Source of the DNA: Occallatibacter sp.
GTDB taxonomy: Bacteria; Acidobacteriota; Terriglobia; Terriglobales; Acidobacteriaceae
Direction: 5' to 3'
Assembly (NCBI GenBank): GCA_031296215.1
Contig: JARLGE010000333.1
Coordinates: 1 to 44,131, forward strand
Length of the DNA: 44,131 bases
Shown: piece after piece, positions 26,381 to 36,194 of the stretch
Layout of the letters: every line of letters begins with the position of its first letter
Numbering within the stretch: position 1 is the stretch's first letter
Translations under genes and position numbers: made by a program
Notes under the pieces: generated by a model
The model's database searches: none
What the model was told of the DNA's origin: nothing
Seen by the model: only the letters and a program-made list of their open reading frames with translations

Positions 26381-27552
26381 GGTTTCTCCTGAATGGTTTC
26401 TTCTCGAAGCATCTTCCCCGCGCTGAAAGACGAAGAAAAGCGGGATGGCCAATAAGGTTCCGGCGCAATCGCCGGCGGCCTGGCGGTGAATGCGGCGGCA
26501 AGCAGTTCGGCAGTGGCCAAGGCGGTGGTGATGCCCAGGCCCTCGTGCCCGGTGGCGAGCCACACCGAGTGGTCGCCGGGAAACGGGCCGATCAAGGGCA
26601 GCTTGTCCGGCGTGGCCGCACGGAAGCCGGTCCAGACGCGCAGCACGCTGAGCGATGAGAGGTTGGGCAGATAGAGTTGCGCGCGCTTGAGCATGGCGGC
26701 CAGCATGGCCTGATCGACGGCCGGACTGTCGTTGCCGTACTGACGCGAGGAGCCGATGAGAATTTGTCCTGTCTGGCGCGGCTGCACATTGAAGGCGACT
26801 GAGTCGGCGCTGACTAAGTGTGCGCTCTTCAGGTAGCCTAGCTCAACCAATTGGTGTCTCACAAAGCCTGGGTAACGATCGGTGATGGCCAGGTGCCCTT
26901 TGCGCTTCCTGATGGGAATGCCGGGCGTGCAGCGTGGCGCGTTCGCGCCCAGCGCGTTCACCAGCCGCGATGCCAGCAGCCGCGTTCCATCGTCCAGCGT
27001 GGCTTCACCGTCGGAAAGCTGCGCCACCGAGCGGCCCACGACCAGCGTCGCGCCCAGCGCCTGTGCTTGCCGCGCAAGGTGCAGCGCCACAACCGGAGGG
27101 TAGACGACGGCGTCCTCGACAACCAGCAGTCCGCCGGCAAGGCCGGGGCGCAGGTTGGGCTCCAGCCCAGCCAGTTCAATGCTCGAAAGCAGTCTGCTGG
27201 GCACGCCGCGCTCGGTGAGCCATGCGTGCTTGCGTGTAGCCTCGGCGCGTTCTTCTTCGTCCGCGGCCACCCACAGCGTCCCCGGCGCTTGGTACTCGGC
27301 GGCAGCGGGCAGCGTCGCGCTGAGTCCCTGCCATAACTGTTGCGAACGGCGGGTGAGCGCGAACTGCGCCTCGGAGTCGTCCATGACGACGATGTGGCCC
27401 ATGCCCGCGGCTGTGGCTCCGCCGCCCAGCAGATCACGCTCCACCAGAGCCACTTTGAAGCCCGCCTGCGCGCAAGCCAGTGCGCAGGCCGCGCCCACGA
27501 TCCCACCTCCGGCGATGAGCACGTCAAAGCGCCGGGTCGCTGCCTCGGTCAT
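26377..27552 (-). CDS. FAD-dependent D-hydroxyproline dehydrogenase subunit
   Basis: The protein is 391 aa, a DAO-family flavoprotein. The FAD motif [16 protein letters not shown] lies at the N-terminus, and the second FAD contact at the C-terminus ([33 protein letters not shown]). This family oxidises cis-4-hydroxy-D-proline or related amino acids. The ATG at 27552 overlaps the epimerase stop (ATGA), and the gene's own stop overlaps the next ATG, so three genes are coupled. It probably works with the 2Fe-2S and FAD/NAD subunits encoded at 22.25-23.78 kb. Confidence 0.87.
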   Translation of the reverse strand: MTEAATRRFDVLIAGGGIVGAACALACAQAGFKVALVERDLLGGGATAAGMGHIVVMDDSEAQFALTRRSQQLWQGLSATLPAAAEYQAPGTLWVAADEEERAEATRKHAWLTERGVPSRLLSSIELAGLEPNLRPGLAGGLLVVEDAVVYPPVVALHLARQAQALGATLVVGRSVAQLSDGEATLDDGTRLLASRLVNALGANAPRCTPGIPIRKRKGHLAITDRYPGFVRHQLVELGYLKSAHLVSADSVAFNVQPRQTGQILIGSSRQYGNDSPAVDQAMLAAMLKRAQLYLPNLSSLSVLRVWTGFRAATPDKLPLIGPFPGDHSVWLATGHEGLGITTALATAELLAAAFTARPPAIAPEPYWPSRFSSSFSAGKMLREETIQEKP

Positions 27553-28526
27553 TCCGGCACACCCAAGCGGAACGGGTCGGCGGGGTCGAAGATCAGCGTG
27601 CACTCTGCCGTCACATAGGCGGAGCCGGTGACGGTGGGGATGATTCTTGGCGCTTCGGTTGGGCTGGGGGAGTCGTAGAAGTGATACTGGCCCTCAAAGA
27701 CGGTGCCCAAAATTCCTTCCTGGCGCAAGGCATGGCCTGGTTGGAGATGGCCGTCCGCGGCCAGGCAGGCCATCTTGGCGCTGGTTCCGGTGCCGCAGGG
27801 CGACCGGTCGTAGGCCTTGCCGGGGCAGAGGACGAAGTTGCGGCTGTGGTTGGTGGGATCGTGGGCCGCCGTGAACAGTTCAATGTGGTCGATCTCCGCA
27901 CCGTTGGCCCCGGTGACGCCGGCGGCGGCCAGCGCCCGCCGAATCTCCCACGTGTAGGCCGTCAGCGGTTCAACCTGGTCGAGCGTCAGCGAGAACGGAT
28001 GCCCGCCGACCAGGAAGAACCAGTTGCCGCCCCAGGCCACGTCGCCGGTGACCGGGGCGTAGCCGGGAACGTCAACGGTGACGCCGGCGCGGTGACGATA
28101 GGCGGGCACGTTGCGAATGCTGACGCGATTGCCGGGGTGCAACACGAAGCCGACGGTTCCCACGGGCGTCTCAAGGGCGTGGATACCGGGCTGGATGCGG
28201 CCGAGATGGGCGAGCGTGACGGCGACCCCGATGGCGCCGTGCCCGCACATTCCCAGGTAGCCGGCATTGTTGAAGAAGATGACGCCGGCGGCGCAGGCCG
28301 GATTGAATGGCTCGACCAGAAACGCGCCCACGAGCACGTCGGAGCCGCGCGGCTCGCAGAGGATGGCGCGGCGGTAGACATCGTGGTGGCTACGCAGGCG
28401 CTCCAGGCGCTCGGCGAGCGGGCCGGAGCCGAGCTCTGGCAATCCGCCAAGGACGCAGCGGGTCGGTTCACCCGCGGTGTGCGAGTCGACCACTTGCAGG
28501 CGAAGGGGAATCCCGGCATCGTTCAT
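27549..28526 (-). CDS. 4-hydroxyproline 2-epimerase (proline racemase family)
   Basis: The protein is 325 aa. Both catalytic cysteines are present: C94 in GMCGHG and C244 in SPCGTGTSA. Two cysteines mark racemases/epimerases rather than the dehydratase branch, which has Thr or Ser at one site. It converts trans-4-hydroxy-L-proline into cis-4-hydroxy-D-proline, the first step of the pathway encoded downstream. The start is placed at the ATG at 28526; a TTG 15 bases upstream, with GGGAG four bases before it, is an alternative. It is first in the minus-strand operon. Confidence 0.9.
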   Translation of the reverse strand: MNDAGIPLRLQVVDSHTAGEPTRCVLGGLPELGSGPLAERLERLRSHHDVYRRAILCEPRGSDVLVGAFLVEPFNPACAAGVIFFNNAGYLGMCGHGAIGVAVTLAHLGRIQPGIHALETPVGTVGFVLHPGNRVSIRNVPAYRHRAGVTVDVPGYAPVTGDVAWGGNWFFLVGGHPFSLTLDQVEPLTAYTWEIRRALAAAGVTGANGAEIDHIELFTAAHDPTNHSRNFVLCPGKAYDRSPCGTGTSAKMACLAADGHLQPGHALRQEGILGTVFEGQYHFYDSPSPTEAPRIIPTVTGSAYVTAECTLIFDPADPFRLGVPE

Positions 28527-29030
28527 GGCTGGCGGCAACACGCTCCCTGCTGAATATACGATGTTGGATACAGTCACTGCCACCCGCCCGCGCATCCATC
28601 GCCGCGGTTTGAAATGATACCGCGGGGCCGGCGGGGCTTTAAGAAGGGTGTGTTTCCGATTTCGACCTCCACGTTGAATTTGATCAGCTACTGCAAGATT
28701 GATTCCGCCGAAGAGGGCGAGACCGAAATGGGGCAAAGACAGCCGCAGGTCCCCTCCGGCTGCGCTCAGGGCGGGCATTCGACTCCCTGCGCTTCGCTCC
28801 GGCCGCTCCGTCGAAAGGCACCCGCGATTCTCATCCTTATGGGTGGGCCGGAGGACCATGGGCCACTCAGGATGACAGATTTGTGGTGGACCATCCTGTC
28901 GGGACAAATCGCTACAGCTTCTTTCTTCGCAAGAGGTTCTTTGTTGCCGATGTTGATTCGGTAATGAACGAGGTACGGTAACCTCAACCACGGTACTTGG
29001 GAAGAGTTTTGGGCGCGGATAATCGGAAGT
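28527..29030. other. Intergenic region with dispersed-repeat remnants
   Basis: This 504-bp stretch must hold the promoters of the divergent hydroxyproline operon and of xerD. I see no gene. Bases about 28735-28890 contain fragments such as GGCTGCGCTCAGGGC and CTCAGGATGACAG that recur near 31545-31600, so they belong to a dispersed repeat family. Short reading frames across it are low-quality translations of this repeat. Confidence 0.55.
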
Positions 29031-30050
29031 GTGGACAGCAAGCGCAATCTTCCGCTCCTCAACGACTACCAGACGTATCTGCGCGTGGAAAAGGGATTGC
29101 GTCCGCTGACCTGCGAGGCCTACGACAGCGATCTGAAGACCTTTGCCGAGTTCATCGAGGGGCGTCACGGCGTACTGTTGACGGTGGCGCAACAGGATGT
29201 GTCGGCTTTTCTCGAACACCTGCGCAACCACGCGATCGACTCGCGCTCGGCGGCGCGCAAGCTGAGCTGCCTGCGCGGCTTTTACAAGTGGCTGCTGCTC
29301 GATCGCCGCATTCATCACGACCCCACCGTCAATATTGAATCGCCCAAGGCGTGGAAGGTTCTGCCCAAGTCGCTGGCCGAGCCGGAGGTGGTGGAAATGC
29401 TGGAGCGGGCCGGCATGGCCGCTTCGCATCCGCAGGCGGAGGGCACGGCGCTGCGCGACCGCGCGATTCTCGAATTGCTCTATGCCGGCGGGCTGCGCGT
29501 CTCCGAGGTAACCGCGCTTTCGACAGGCGACCTGGCCATGGATGCCGGGCGGGTGCATGTGCGCGGCAAGGGGGACAAGGAGCGGATTGTGCCGCTGGGG
29601 CGGACGGCGCTCGAAGCGCTTGAAATCTACATGCGCCAGGGCCGGCCGCACCTGGCGCGCATCAGTTCGGCGCGTAAGTCCAACTTCGCGCGTCAGGACG
29701 CGACGCGGCTGTTTCTCTCCCTGCGCGGCATGCCGCTAACGCGCCAGTGGGTGTGGCACCTGGTGAAGTTGGCCGACGCAACGGCGAGCCCGCATCGGCT
29801 GCGCCACAGCTGCGCGACGCACATGGTGGAGCACGGCGCCGATCTGCGCAGCGTGCAACTGATCCTGGGGCACGCCGACATCTCGACCACGCAGGTCTAT
29901 ACCCACCTGGCGCTGGGCCGGCTGAAGGAGGTGCACCGCATGCACCATCCCCGCGCGACGCGGCCTGCGCCGGAATCGAACCCAACCCAGGAGCGCGCGG
30001 CCGATCCACTGCACCAGGCATTCAACGACATCGCCGGGGAGACGCAATGA
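29031..30050 (+). CDS. xerD: Tyrosine recombinase XerD
   Basis: The protein is 339 aa. An N-terminal SAM-like DNA-binding domain (about 7-95) precedes the catalytic domain with R156, K180, H255, R258, H281 and nucleophile Y290. The HPRA-type ending (HRMHHPRA) is typical of XerD, which resolves chromosome dimers at dif with XerC. The start is GTG at 29031 with a poorly placed GGAAG. The C-terminal tail after about 312 is longer than usual and is Pro/Asn-rich. Its stop overlaps the next ATG by 4 bp. Confidence 0.88.
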   Translation: MDSKRNLPLLNDYQTYLRVEKGLRPLTCEAYDSDLKTFAEFIEGRHGVLLTVAQQDVSAFLEHLRNHAIDSRSAARKLSCLRGFYKWLLLDRRIHHDPTVNIESPKAWKVLPKSLAEPEVVEMLERAGMAASHPQAEGTALRDRAILELLYAGGLRVSEVTALSTGDLAMDAGRVHVRGKGDKERIVPLGRTALEALEIYMRQGRPHLARISSARKSNFARQDATRLFLSLRGMPLTRQWVWHLVKLADATASPHRLRHSCATHMVEHGADLRSVQLILGHADISTTQVYTHLALGRLKEVHRMHHPRATRPAPESNPTQERAADPLHQAFNDIAGETQ

Positions 30051-31093
30051 GCACCGGCGTCGCGCCGCCCCCGGCGGACGCCGCGGAGATCTGCGCGCCA
30101 GCCACGGCGGCCAGCAATGCGCCGCTGCAAGCACTGGTCGACGACTACCTGCGCGTGCTGGCCTACGAGCGCGGCGCCTCGGCGCACACGCTGCGCGCCT
30201 ACCAGCGCGAGCTCGGCGGGTTTGCCGCATTCATGGGTGAGCGCCGCGGCCCGGAAGAGAATCCGGACCAGCGCGTTGACCGGATCGAGCACACCGAGAT
30301 TCGCGCTTACCTGGCCACGCTTTACGGCCGCGGTCTCTCCAAGGCATCGGCGGCGCGGGCGCTGGCGGCCATTCGCAGCTGGTTCAAATGGCTGGCGCGA
30401 GCCGGTTACGTCGAGCAAAACGCCGCCTCGCTCGTCTCCACGCCGCGGCTGCCCAGGCATCTTCCCCGCGTACCGTCGATCGAGATGATGAACCGCGTGG
30501 TCGACTCGGTGGGCGAGGACGCGGCCAGTTGGCCTGCACGGGACCGGGCGATTCTGGAGGTTCTCTATGGATGCGGCATCCGCAACGCAGAGTTGACGGG
30601 GCTGAACCTCGACGACATTCACTGGAGCAATGAAGCGATTCTGGTGCGCGGCAAAGGCCAGAAACAGCGGCTGGTTCCGCTGGGCGACGCCGCGGCGCAG
30701 GCGCTGCGGGCTTATCTTGCCGAGCGCGCGGCGCGGCTGGCGGCGGCCGGCAAGGCCAAGGGAAACGCGACGCCGGCTTTGTTCGTCAATCTGCAACTGC
30801 GCGGGCTGGGCAAGACCGGGGGCGGGATTTCCTCCAGTCAGGCACGGTTGACCACACGCAGCGTGGGCCGCATCGTCAAGCGCATCGCCGTGCTGCGCGG
30901 CCTCTCCGCCGATGTGCACCCGCACACCCTGCGGCACGCCTTCGGGACGCATCTGCTGGAAGAAGGCGCGGACCTGCGCGCCATCCAGGAACTGCTCGGG
31001 CACGAGCGGCTTTCGACCACGCAGCGCTACACGCAACTGACTACCGCGCAGTTGACACAGGTCTACGACCGGACCCACCCGCGGGCGAAGTAG
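30047..31093 (+). CDS. xerC: Tyrosine recombinase XerC
   Basis: The protein is 348 aa. Catalytic residues R179, K203, H293, R296, H319 and nucleophile Y328 are all present. The end YDRTHPRA is XerC-like. An extended N-terminus (about 25 residues, Ala/Pro-rich) and an insert at about 229-265 (Ala/Gly-rich) lengthen it beyond the usual 300 aa. The ATGA overlap with xerD means the two recombinases are translated from one message, which would give balanced amounts. Which of the pair is C or D is based only on the C-terminal motifs. Confidence 0.85.
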   Translation: MSTGVAPPPADAAEICAPATAASNAPLQALVDDYLRVLAYERGASAHTLRAYQRELGGFAAFMGERRGPEENPDQRVDRIEHTEIRAYLATLYGRGLSKASAARALAAIRSWFKWLARAGYVEQNAASLVSTPRLPRHLPRVPSIEMMNRVVDSVGEDAASWPARDRAILEVLYGCGIRNAELTGLNLDDIHWSNEAILVRGKGQKQRLVPLGDAAAQALRAYLAERAARLAAAGKAKGNATPALFVNLQLRGLGKTGGGISSSQARLTTRSVGRIVKRIAVLRGLSADVHPHTLRHAFGTHLLEEGADLRAIQELLGHERLSTTQRYTQLTTAQLTQVYDRTHPRAK

Positions 31094-31642
31094 AGCCAGC
31101 GCCCGGCCAAGGGATTCAAACGCGGTTAGGCGGCGAATCCGGCGGGATTTCGGGGCAAAAATGCAGGTTTTGGCAGCTTGTCCTGTTTTTAAGTGCTTTG
31201 TTTTCTTCGCCGTCGAGGGCGATATTTGGCTAAGTTCCTTGTTATCAACGAAACGGGAGGGGGGGTGGGGTCAAAGCCGGGGGGTACGGACCGTTCAGCC
31301 CTTCGACCTGAGCAGTCGCCGTTGGTGTTGAGGAATCTCATAAAGACCATTGTGCGCCGGGGGAGGATAATTCTACGCAAACCACTTGCGGTTGGGTCCG
31401 CCGCGGCGGAGCGCTGGAGCGCCAGGTTGAGGTTTGTGGTCTCCCACCCTTCGCTGGAAAAAAGCGAAGGATGGGGCACCCGGCGGTTGCTCTGTTTAGA
31501 ACTGGCCGGCTTGCCGTGGGTTTCCCAAATGCAGGCCCCCTTCGACTGCGCTCAGGGCAGGCTTTCGGTTCCGCTGAAATGCGCTCCGCTCAAGGATGAC
31601 AGGCCATTTGTTGATAGGAGCTTTGGAGACAGGACGCTAGAA
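31094..31642. repeat. Intergenic region with several repeat fragments
   Basis: No gene is supported in this stretch. It contains a G-rich run (31256-31284) and an inverted repeat, CCTTCGC with GCGAAGG, around 31447-31471 within a segment ending GATGGGGCACCC. It also has a fragment shared with the region near 28760 (GACTGCGCTCAGGGC, then CTCAAGGATGACAGG). The 153-aa open frame across it shows no domain and simply translates these repeats. Confidence 0.5.
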
Positions 31643-31778
31643 CTGGTTGCATAAATGTTGCTCGACCAGCGACAAACCATCCCGCCGGGGCTAGAGCCCA
31701 GGTTTTATGCGGTTCTGGCGGCACGGCGCCCAGAGGGCCCCCGGCCGTGCCCTTTCAAAACCCCGTTTATGCAACGAG
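31643..31778. repeat. MITE-like element with terminal inverted repeats
   Basis: The ends CTGGTTGCATAAA (31643-31655) and TTTATGCAACGAG (31766-31778) are inverted copies that match at 12 of 13 positions. The interior has its own stem: GGCACGG pairs with CCGTGCC around a GC-rich loop (31720-31752). It encodes nothing, and the total length is 136 bp. It abuts the stop codon of the Wzi-like gene and may also end its transcript. I see no clear target-site duplication. Confidence 0.55.
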
Positions 31779-31780
31779 TT

Positions 31781-33643
31781 TTAGAAGCTGACCTTGTTTT
31801 TCGGGAACCAGGTGAGCTGGATGGTGGTGGTGGTGACGGTCTGGACGGGGGCGGGATACGTGGGCGTGCCGCTATTGTAGATGGGCGCGGTCCAGTGCTC
31901 GAAGGCGAAGTTGCCGTTCAGCTCGATGTCTTTGCCAATGCGTTTGACCAGCTGGAAGTTGATGTCGTTGAGGGTGGCGCCGCCGGGGATGAAGTAGGTG
32001 GTGACCTTCTGATTGCGCGCGCCGACCTGGACCCACTCGTTGCCGCTGATGTGATAGGTGAGCCAGGCCTGACCGCCCTTGGCTTCGCGTCCGATCCAGT
32101 CGCCGAACATCTGTCCCTTGTTCGTATAGCCCTGTCGCTGGATGCTTTCCCAGTACATGAAATGCCCGAATTGGCTGGCCGCGTTGGAATGCGAAGGGTC
32201 AGTGGAAGCGGCTTCGACGCGGAGGTCGAGTTTGGGGACGCCGGGCACGTGGGAGAGATAGATGCCGGGGCGGTAGGAGGCGCGGCGGGGTGCGTCGATG
32301 GGGGAGACGTCGTCGTGCACCTCGGAGTCGGCGTAGAGGGTGAGCCATTTGCGGACGAAGGGCAGGCGGTAAGAGAAGTCGAATGCGCCGAAGCGTGCGC
32401 CGGGGTCGCCCCGGCTGTCTTTGACGTTGCCTTGCGGGGCAGTGAGGCTGAAGAAGCTGCGCAGGAAGGAGTGGAGGTTGACCGGTTCGTGATTCGCTCC
32501 GCCCCAGATGACGGTTCGCTCGAAGCCGAATTCCAGGTCCTGGGTGGGCCGGAAGCTGATCTTCTCGACATGGACCCAGGGATGGTTGGGATAGACGTGT
32601 CCCTTGAGCGATCCGACCAGGAACTCATAGCGGAAGGGGCCAGTCACATAAGAGAGCAGGGGAATGTGGAGCGGCTCAATGCGGTTGATGTGGAAGGCGT
32701 AGACGTCTTCGGCGTCGTTGGAGTAGGCCATGGCGCCGCCCATTCCCGGGCCCAGCCACTCGTCCTGCTTGCCGATGGATATTTCGTGGTTGAGATAGTG
32801 GGCCGAGGCGTAGGCCTCCACGATGCGGCCGTAGGTCGCGGTGGGAATGGGTCCCGCGGGAATGGTGGACAACTGGTTCAAGGGGACAGGCACACAGTTG
32901 GCCGGGGTGACTGTCTTCCAGCAGGTTGCGTTGAAGAAGTAGTTGGTGCCGTCGATCGTCGCCAGTGCATTGGCCAGGGCGGCGGAGTAGCCTGCGCCGG
33001 AGGGCGCGCCCTGGAACTCGCCGCGGGCGTAGATGAGGAAGCGGCCGGCGGAGGCGAAGCCGCTCAAGCCGGAGTAGTCGTTGAAGCCGCTCTGGTAGGG
33101 CCGGCCGTAGTCGTTGATGACGGTGGAGCCGAGGTGGAAGCTGTCGCGCAGGGGGGCGCCGCTGATGGCGCGCTCGACGGAATAGACGGACTCGATGCGG
33201 GTGTGGCCCTGATGGGCCAAGCAGGGTCCCTGGAGATCGGAATGCAGCTCGTGCGAGAGGGAGTCGTAGATGCCTTCGGCTTCATCGGTGGCGGGGCCGG
33301 GGTCGGCATCTTCGATGCGTGCGCCGGCTTCTTCCAGCATGTGATCGAGGCTGGAGCGTGTGTAGGGACGCATGCCGAGGTAGACGGTATCGACGAAGCC
33401 GAGGGAGTAGAGCCGCCAAACGGCCTGGTACATCCAGCTATCCACCGGGACGTAGGGCGAATCGAGCAGGGAAGGCTCGCAGACGGACACGGGGCGGCCA
33501 GCGTCAGTGATCTTGGAAGCCGGCTCTGGCGTGCCGCCGGCCTGCTGAGCCCGCAGCGGACTGGCGGAAACCAGGAGAAGGGCTGCCAGCAGGGCTGAGG
33601 TGTGAAGGACAGAACTCCGGGCCAAACGTCTGGTCACGTTCAT
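31781..33643 (-). CDS. Wzi-type capsule assembly outer-membrane protein
   Basis: The protein is 620 aa with a signal peptide (hydrophobic LLAALLLVSASPLRAQQ). The chain consists of alternating strands with aromatic residues and ends in phenylalanine (KNKVSF), typical of outer-membrane barrels. Segments such as EISIGKQDEWLGPGMGGAM, INRIEPLHIPLLSYVTGPFRYEFLVG and LEFGFERTVIWGG match the Wzi family, which binds capsule polysaccharide at the surface. No capsule genes are nearby. GAGGG lies two bases before the ATG but seven before a GTG at codon 3, so the start may be two codons later. Confidence 0.82.
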   Translation of the reverse strand: MNVTRRLARSSVLHTSALLAALLLVSASPLRAQQAGGTPEPASKITDAGRPVSVCEPSLLDSPYVPVDSWMYQAVWRLYSLGFVDTVYLGMRPYTRSSLDHMLEEAGARIEDADPGPATDEAEGIYDSLSHELHSDLQGPCLAHQGHTRIESVYSVERAISGAPLRDSFHLGSTVINDYGRPYQSGFNDYSGLSGFASAGRFLIYARGEFQGAPSGAGYSAALANALATIDGTNYFFNATCWKTVTPANCVPVPLNQLSTIPAGPIPTATYGRIVEAYASAHYLNHEISIGKQDEWLGPGMGGAMAYSNDAEDVYAFHINRIEPLHIPLLSYVTGPFRYEFLVGSLKGHVYPNHPWVHVEKISFRPTQDLEFGFERTVIWGGANHEPVNLHSFLRSFFSLTAPQGNVKDSRGDPGARFGAFDFSYRLPFVRKWLTLYADSEVHDDVSPIDAPRRASYRPGIYLSHVPGVPKLDLRVEAASTDPSHSNAASQFGHFMYWESIQRQGYTNKGQMFGDWIGREAKGGQAWLTYHISGNEWVQVGARNQKVTTYFIPGGATLNDINFQLVKRIGKDIELNGNFAFEHWTAPIYNSGTPTYPAPVQTVTTTTIQLTWFPKNKVSF

Positions 33644-33842
33644 TCCCTCACTTTATCATTGGCGGAACCGTGTGCCAGGGAGAAAAGTTGCGGTTTTGGG
33701 GCCGGGTGGGGCGATCTTCCGGATGGACTTTGCGTCTGAAAATGAACGACTTGTCATTCTGAACGAAGAGGGAGGCTGACGGCGGCGGGGGGCACGGCGC
33801 CTGCCGGCTGCCTGGGCCCGCAGCAGGGAGCGGCGATGGCGC

Positions 33843-34553
33843 TTATGCGGAGAATTCCGCCGGATCTAATCCCTTTTCGATCAGATACTTCTGCATGTTC
33901 TGAAGGGGATCGGCGGGGATGGAGAGCCGGCAGTCGATGAGGGCGGGACCGTTGCCTCTGCGGGCGTGGGCGATGGCTTCGGAGGCGACGCGGTAGACGG
34001 CCACCACGTCGTTGCCATCCACGCTGATGAGGGGCAGATCATAGCCTTTTCTGTTGAGCGGGATCGCTTCACCGGGGGCGGGCAATGCGAGGTTCGGAGC
34101 GCCGTTGAGGAGAACGAACAGGATGGGCAGATTGTGCTCGGCGGCGAGGACGAGGGCCTTCATCCAGGAGGCATGCGCGCGGCGATGCCCGCCGGAAAAA
34201 AACAGCGAAGTCTTGTGGCTGGGCTTTTCGGCGAGTGCCTGGCGCGCGGCGGCAATAAAGCCGGTGGCGGCGGCGGCGACGGGATTGACGGCCCGGAGCG
34301 CGGCCGGGGGCCAGAGCGCGGGCGCGACGGTGTCGTGGGGGAGCAAGTCGATGGCCGCGCCGACGACGGCGGCCTCGTGGCCGAGCAGAGACTCAGCCGC
34401 GGCCGGGCGGCGCCAGCCGTTGGTCTGGCCGCGGGACTGCTCGGCGAGCCGGCGGCAAGCCACCATGGCGGAGTAGAGGGCAAGCAGCTTGCTGTTGGAG
34501 ATGAGCGAGAAGCCCTGGTCGACGGAGGCGAATTCCTGCATGCTTGCGGTCAT
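33843..34553 (-). CDS. Degenerate E1-alpha-like (TPP dehydrogenase) protein
   Basis: The protein is 236 aa, shorter than the 320-360 aa of pyruvate/branched-chain dehydrogenase E1 alpha. The N-terminal helix (LLALYSAMVACRRLAEQ), the GHEAAVVGAA segment and the C-terminal strand (DLPLISVDGNDVVAVYRVASEAIAHARRGNGPALIDCR) align with that family. The thiamine diphosphate signature GDGxxNxG is missing; the matching place reads FFSGGHRRAHASWMKAL. Catalysis is therefore unlikely, and a structural or regulatory role is possible. No E1-beta or E2 gene is nearby. No clear Shine-Dalgarno sequence is seen. Confidence 0.6.
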   Translation of the reverse strand: MTASMQEFASVDQGFSLISNSKLLALYSAMVACRRLAEQSRGQTNGWRRPAAAESLLGHEAAVVGAAIDLLPHDTVAPALWPPAALRAVNPVAAAATGFIAAARQALAEKPSHKTSLFFSGGHRRAHASWMKALVLAAEHNLPILFVLLNGAPNLALPAPGEAIPLNRKGYDLPLISVDGNDVVAVYRVASEAIAHARRGNGPALIDCRLSIPADPLQNMQKYLIEKGLDPAEFSA

Positions 34554-34676
34554 GGTTGGCTGGGGGTCACTGGTGATGCGATTGTAAACGGAGGCGATGC
34601 GGCGATGGGGGTGGTGAACGAAGGAGCCAGGATTTAGCTGCGCGCCCGAGCGCGACTCTGCTATGCTGCGCCCACC

Positions 34677-36080
34677 ATGGCATCCCATCCGGCGCTCAAG
34701 CGAGGCATACGGTTTCGCGACCTGGTGCTGTTCTACGTGGTGGTCGTTCTCAGCGTGCGGTGGACGGCGATGGCCGCGACCGCCGGGCCCAGCATTCTGG
34801 TCGTCTGGGTGGCCGCGCTGTTCTGTTTCTTCATTCCACTGGCCGCCAGCGTGATGGAACTGTCGTCGCGGCATCCGGAAGAAGGCGGCATCTATGTGTG
34901 GACACGCGAGGCCTTCGGCGATTTCTCGGGCTTCCTATGCGCCTTCATCTACTGGATGAGCAATCTGCCCTTCTTCGCCGGAGTGCTTTACTTCGGCGCG
35001 GCATCGGCCTTGTTTGCCTTCGGGCCGCAGGCACAGGCGCTCAGTGCGAGTCCGCTCTACTACATGGCCTTTTCGGTTTTCTGGCTGGCGGTGATTACCG
35101 CGCTCAACGTGCTGGGCGTGGACGCGGGCAAGTGGCTGAACAACATTGGCGCGCTGGGGAGTCTGCTGCCGCTGACGGTGCTGATCCTGCTGGGCGTGGC
35201 CTCGTACTGGCGCTTTGGGCCGGCGACGCCGGTAACGGCGGCCAGCCTGGTTCCGCACTGGTCGCTGAACAACGCGGTCTTCTGGTCCAGCGTGTTCTTC
35301 GCGTTCAGCGCCATCGAGGCCGCCTCGGCCATGGGCGACGAGATTCAGAATCCCCGGCGGAATGTTCCTTTGGCGCTGCTGGTGGGCGGCTGCATTCTGG
35401 CCATCGGCTACATCGGCGGCACCGCTGCGCTGCTGTTCACCTTGCCCGCACAGGCCGTTGCCGGGCCGGACGGCTTTGTCAACGGGATAGCTCTGCTGGC
35501 CAGCCGTCTGGGGTTCGGCTGGATGCTGGTGCCGATGGCGCTGCTGGTGGCGCTGAACGCAGTGGGCGGAGCGGCAGCGAATCTGTCTTCCACGGCGCGG
35601 TTGCCGTTTGTGGTCGGTGTCGACCGCTATTTGCCGCCCGCGTTTGGCTGGATTCATCCGCGCTTTCGCACGCCGTGGATCGCCATTGCTTCCTACGGCG
35701 CCGCGGGGATGATCGTGGTGCTGCTGGGGCAGGCGGGAGCGTCGGTGCGCAGCGCCTACGAATGGCTTGTCAGCATGTCGGTGATTTCACTTTTTCTGCC
35801 CTATCTTTTTCTTTTTTCCGCGATGATCCGGCTGCAAGGGCGGGCGGCGGGGCCGGAGGTGCGGCGCGTTCCGGGCGGCAAGCCGGTGGCCATCGGGCTT
35901 GCTTCGATGGGGCTGGCCAGCACAGTCATCACCATTGTTCTCTCCGTCATTCCCGCGGGCGACGAGGCGAACAAGCCGCTGGCGGTGGCCAAGGTTCTGT
36001 CTGCGACGGCGGTGCTGGTGGGGCTGGGGGTGGGGATGTTTGTGGTGGGACGGGTCAAAGGGAGGAAGCAGCGGAGTTAG
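34677..36080 (+). CDS. APC-family amino acid permease
   Basis: The protein is 467 aa with about 12 hydrophobic helices. Conserved features are the start FRDLVLFYVVVVLSVRWTAMAA, the EEGGIYVWTREAFG loop after the second helix, the FFAFSAIEAASAMGDEIQNPRRNVPLALLVGG segment, and the periplasmic YLPPAFGWIHPRFRTPW motif. It imports amino acids or amines through the inner membrane; the substrate is unknown. It is divergent from the E1-alpha-like gene across 123 bp, which suggests shared control. Confidence 0.88.
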   Translation: MASHPALKRGIRFRDLVLFYVVVVLSVRWTAMAATAGPSILVVWVAALFCFFIPLAASVMELSSRHPEEGGIYVWTREAFGDFSGFLCAFIYWMSNLPFFAGVLYFGAASALFAFGPQAQALSASPLYYMAFSVFWLAVITALNVLGVDAGKWLNNIGALGSLLPLTVLILLGVASYWRFGPATPVTAASLVPHWSLNNAVFWSSVFFAFSAIEAASAMGDEIQNPRRNVPLALLVGGCILAIGYIGGTAALLFTLPAQAVAGPDGFVNGIALLASRLGFGWMLVPMALLVALNAVGGAAANLSSTARLPFVVGVDRYLPPAFGWIHPRFRTPWIAIASYGAAGMIVVLLGQAGASVRSAYEWLVSMSVISLFLPYLFLFSAMIRLQGRAAGPEVRRVPGGKPVAIGLASMGLASTVITIVLSVIPAGDEANKPLAVAKVLSATAVLVGLGVGMFVVGRVKGRKQRS

Positions 36081-36133
36081 CCGGTGGGTTGGTGGACCGA
36101 TCGTGATGGCTGGCGAGTTGGGGTCTGTGCTTT

Positions 36134-36159
36134 CCCAGGTCTCAAAATCGGGACCTGGG
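36134..36159. repeat. Dispersed palindrome (copy 1)
   Basis: CCCAGGTC (36134-36141) and GACCTGGG (36152-36159) form an 8-bp stem, followed by the shared tail GGCACCCG. The same unit, with flanking GTGCTTTC, recurs three times at 43.4-43.87 kb. Here it lies between convergent genes and may help end transcription. Confidence 0.65.
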
Positions 36160-36194
36160 GCACCCGCAAGTTAGCGAAAGGCGCCTTGGTGCGC

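Noticed and set aside
28614-28964. A 116-aa open frame between the epimerase and xerD
   Set aside because: It covers repeat fragments shared with 31.5 kb and lacks coding features.
29031-31093. Integrase pair of a genomic island
   Set aside because: No tRNA target, att repeats or phage/plasmid genes were seen nearby, and both proteins end with Xer-type HPRA motifs.
31193-31654. A 153-aa open frame after xerC
   Set aside because: It translates dispersed repeat fragments and has no Shine-Dalgarno sequence or domain.
31655-33598. A 647-aa open frame antisense to the Wzi-like gene
   Set aside because: It is a Gly/Val/Asp-rich mirror of a clear outer-membrane protein with signal peptide and C-terminal Phe; no start signal or motif is present.
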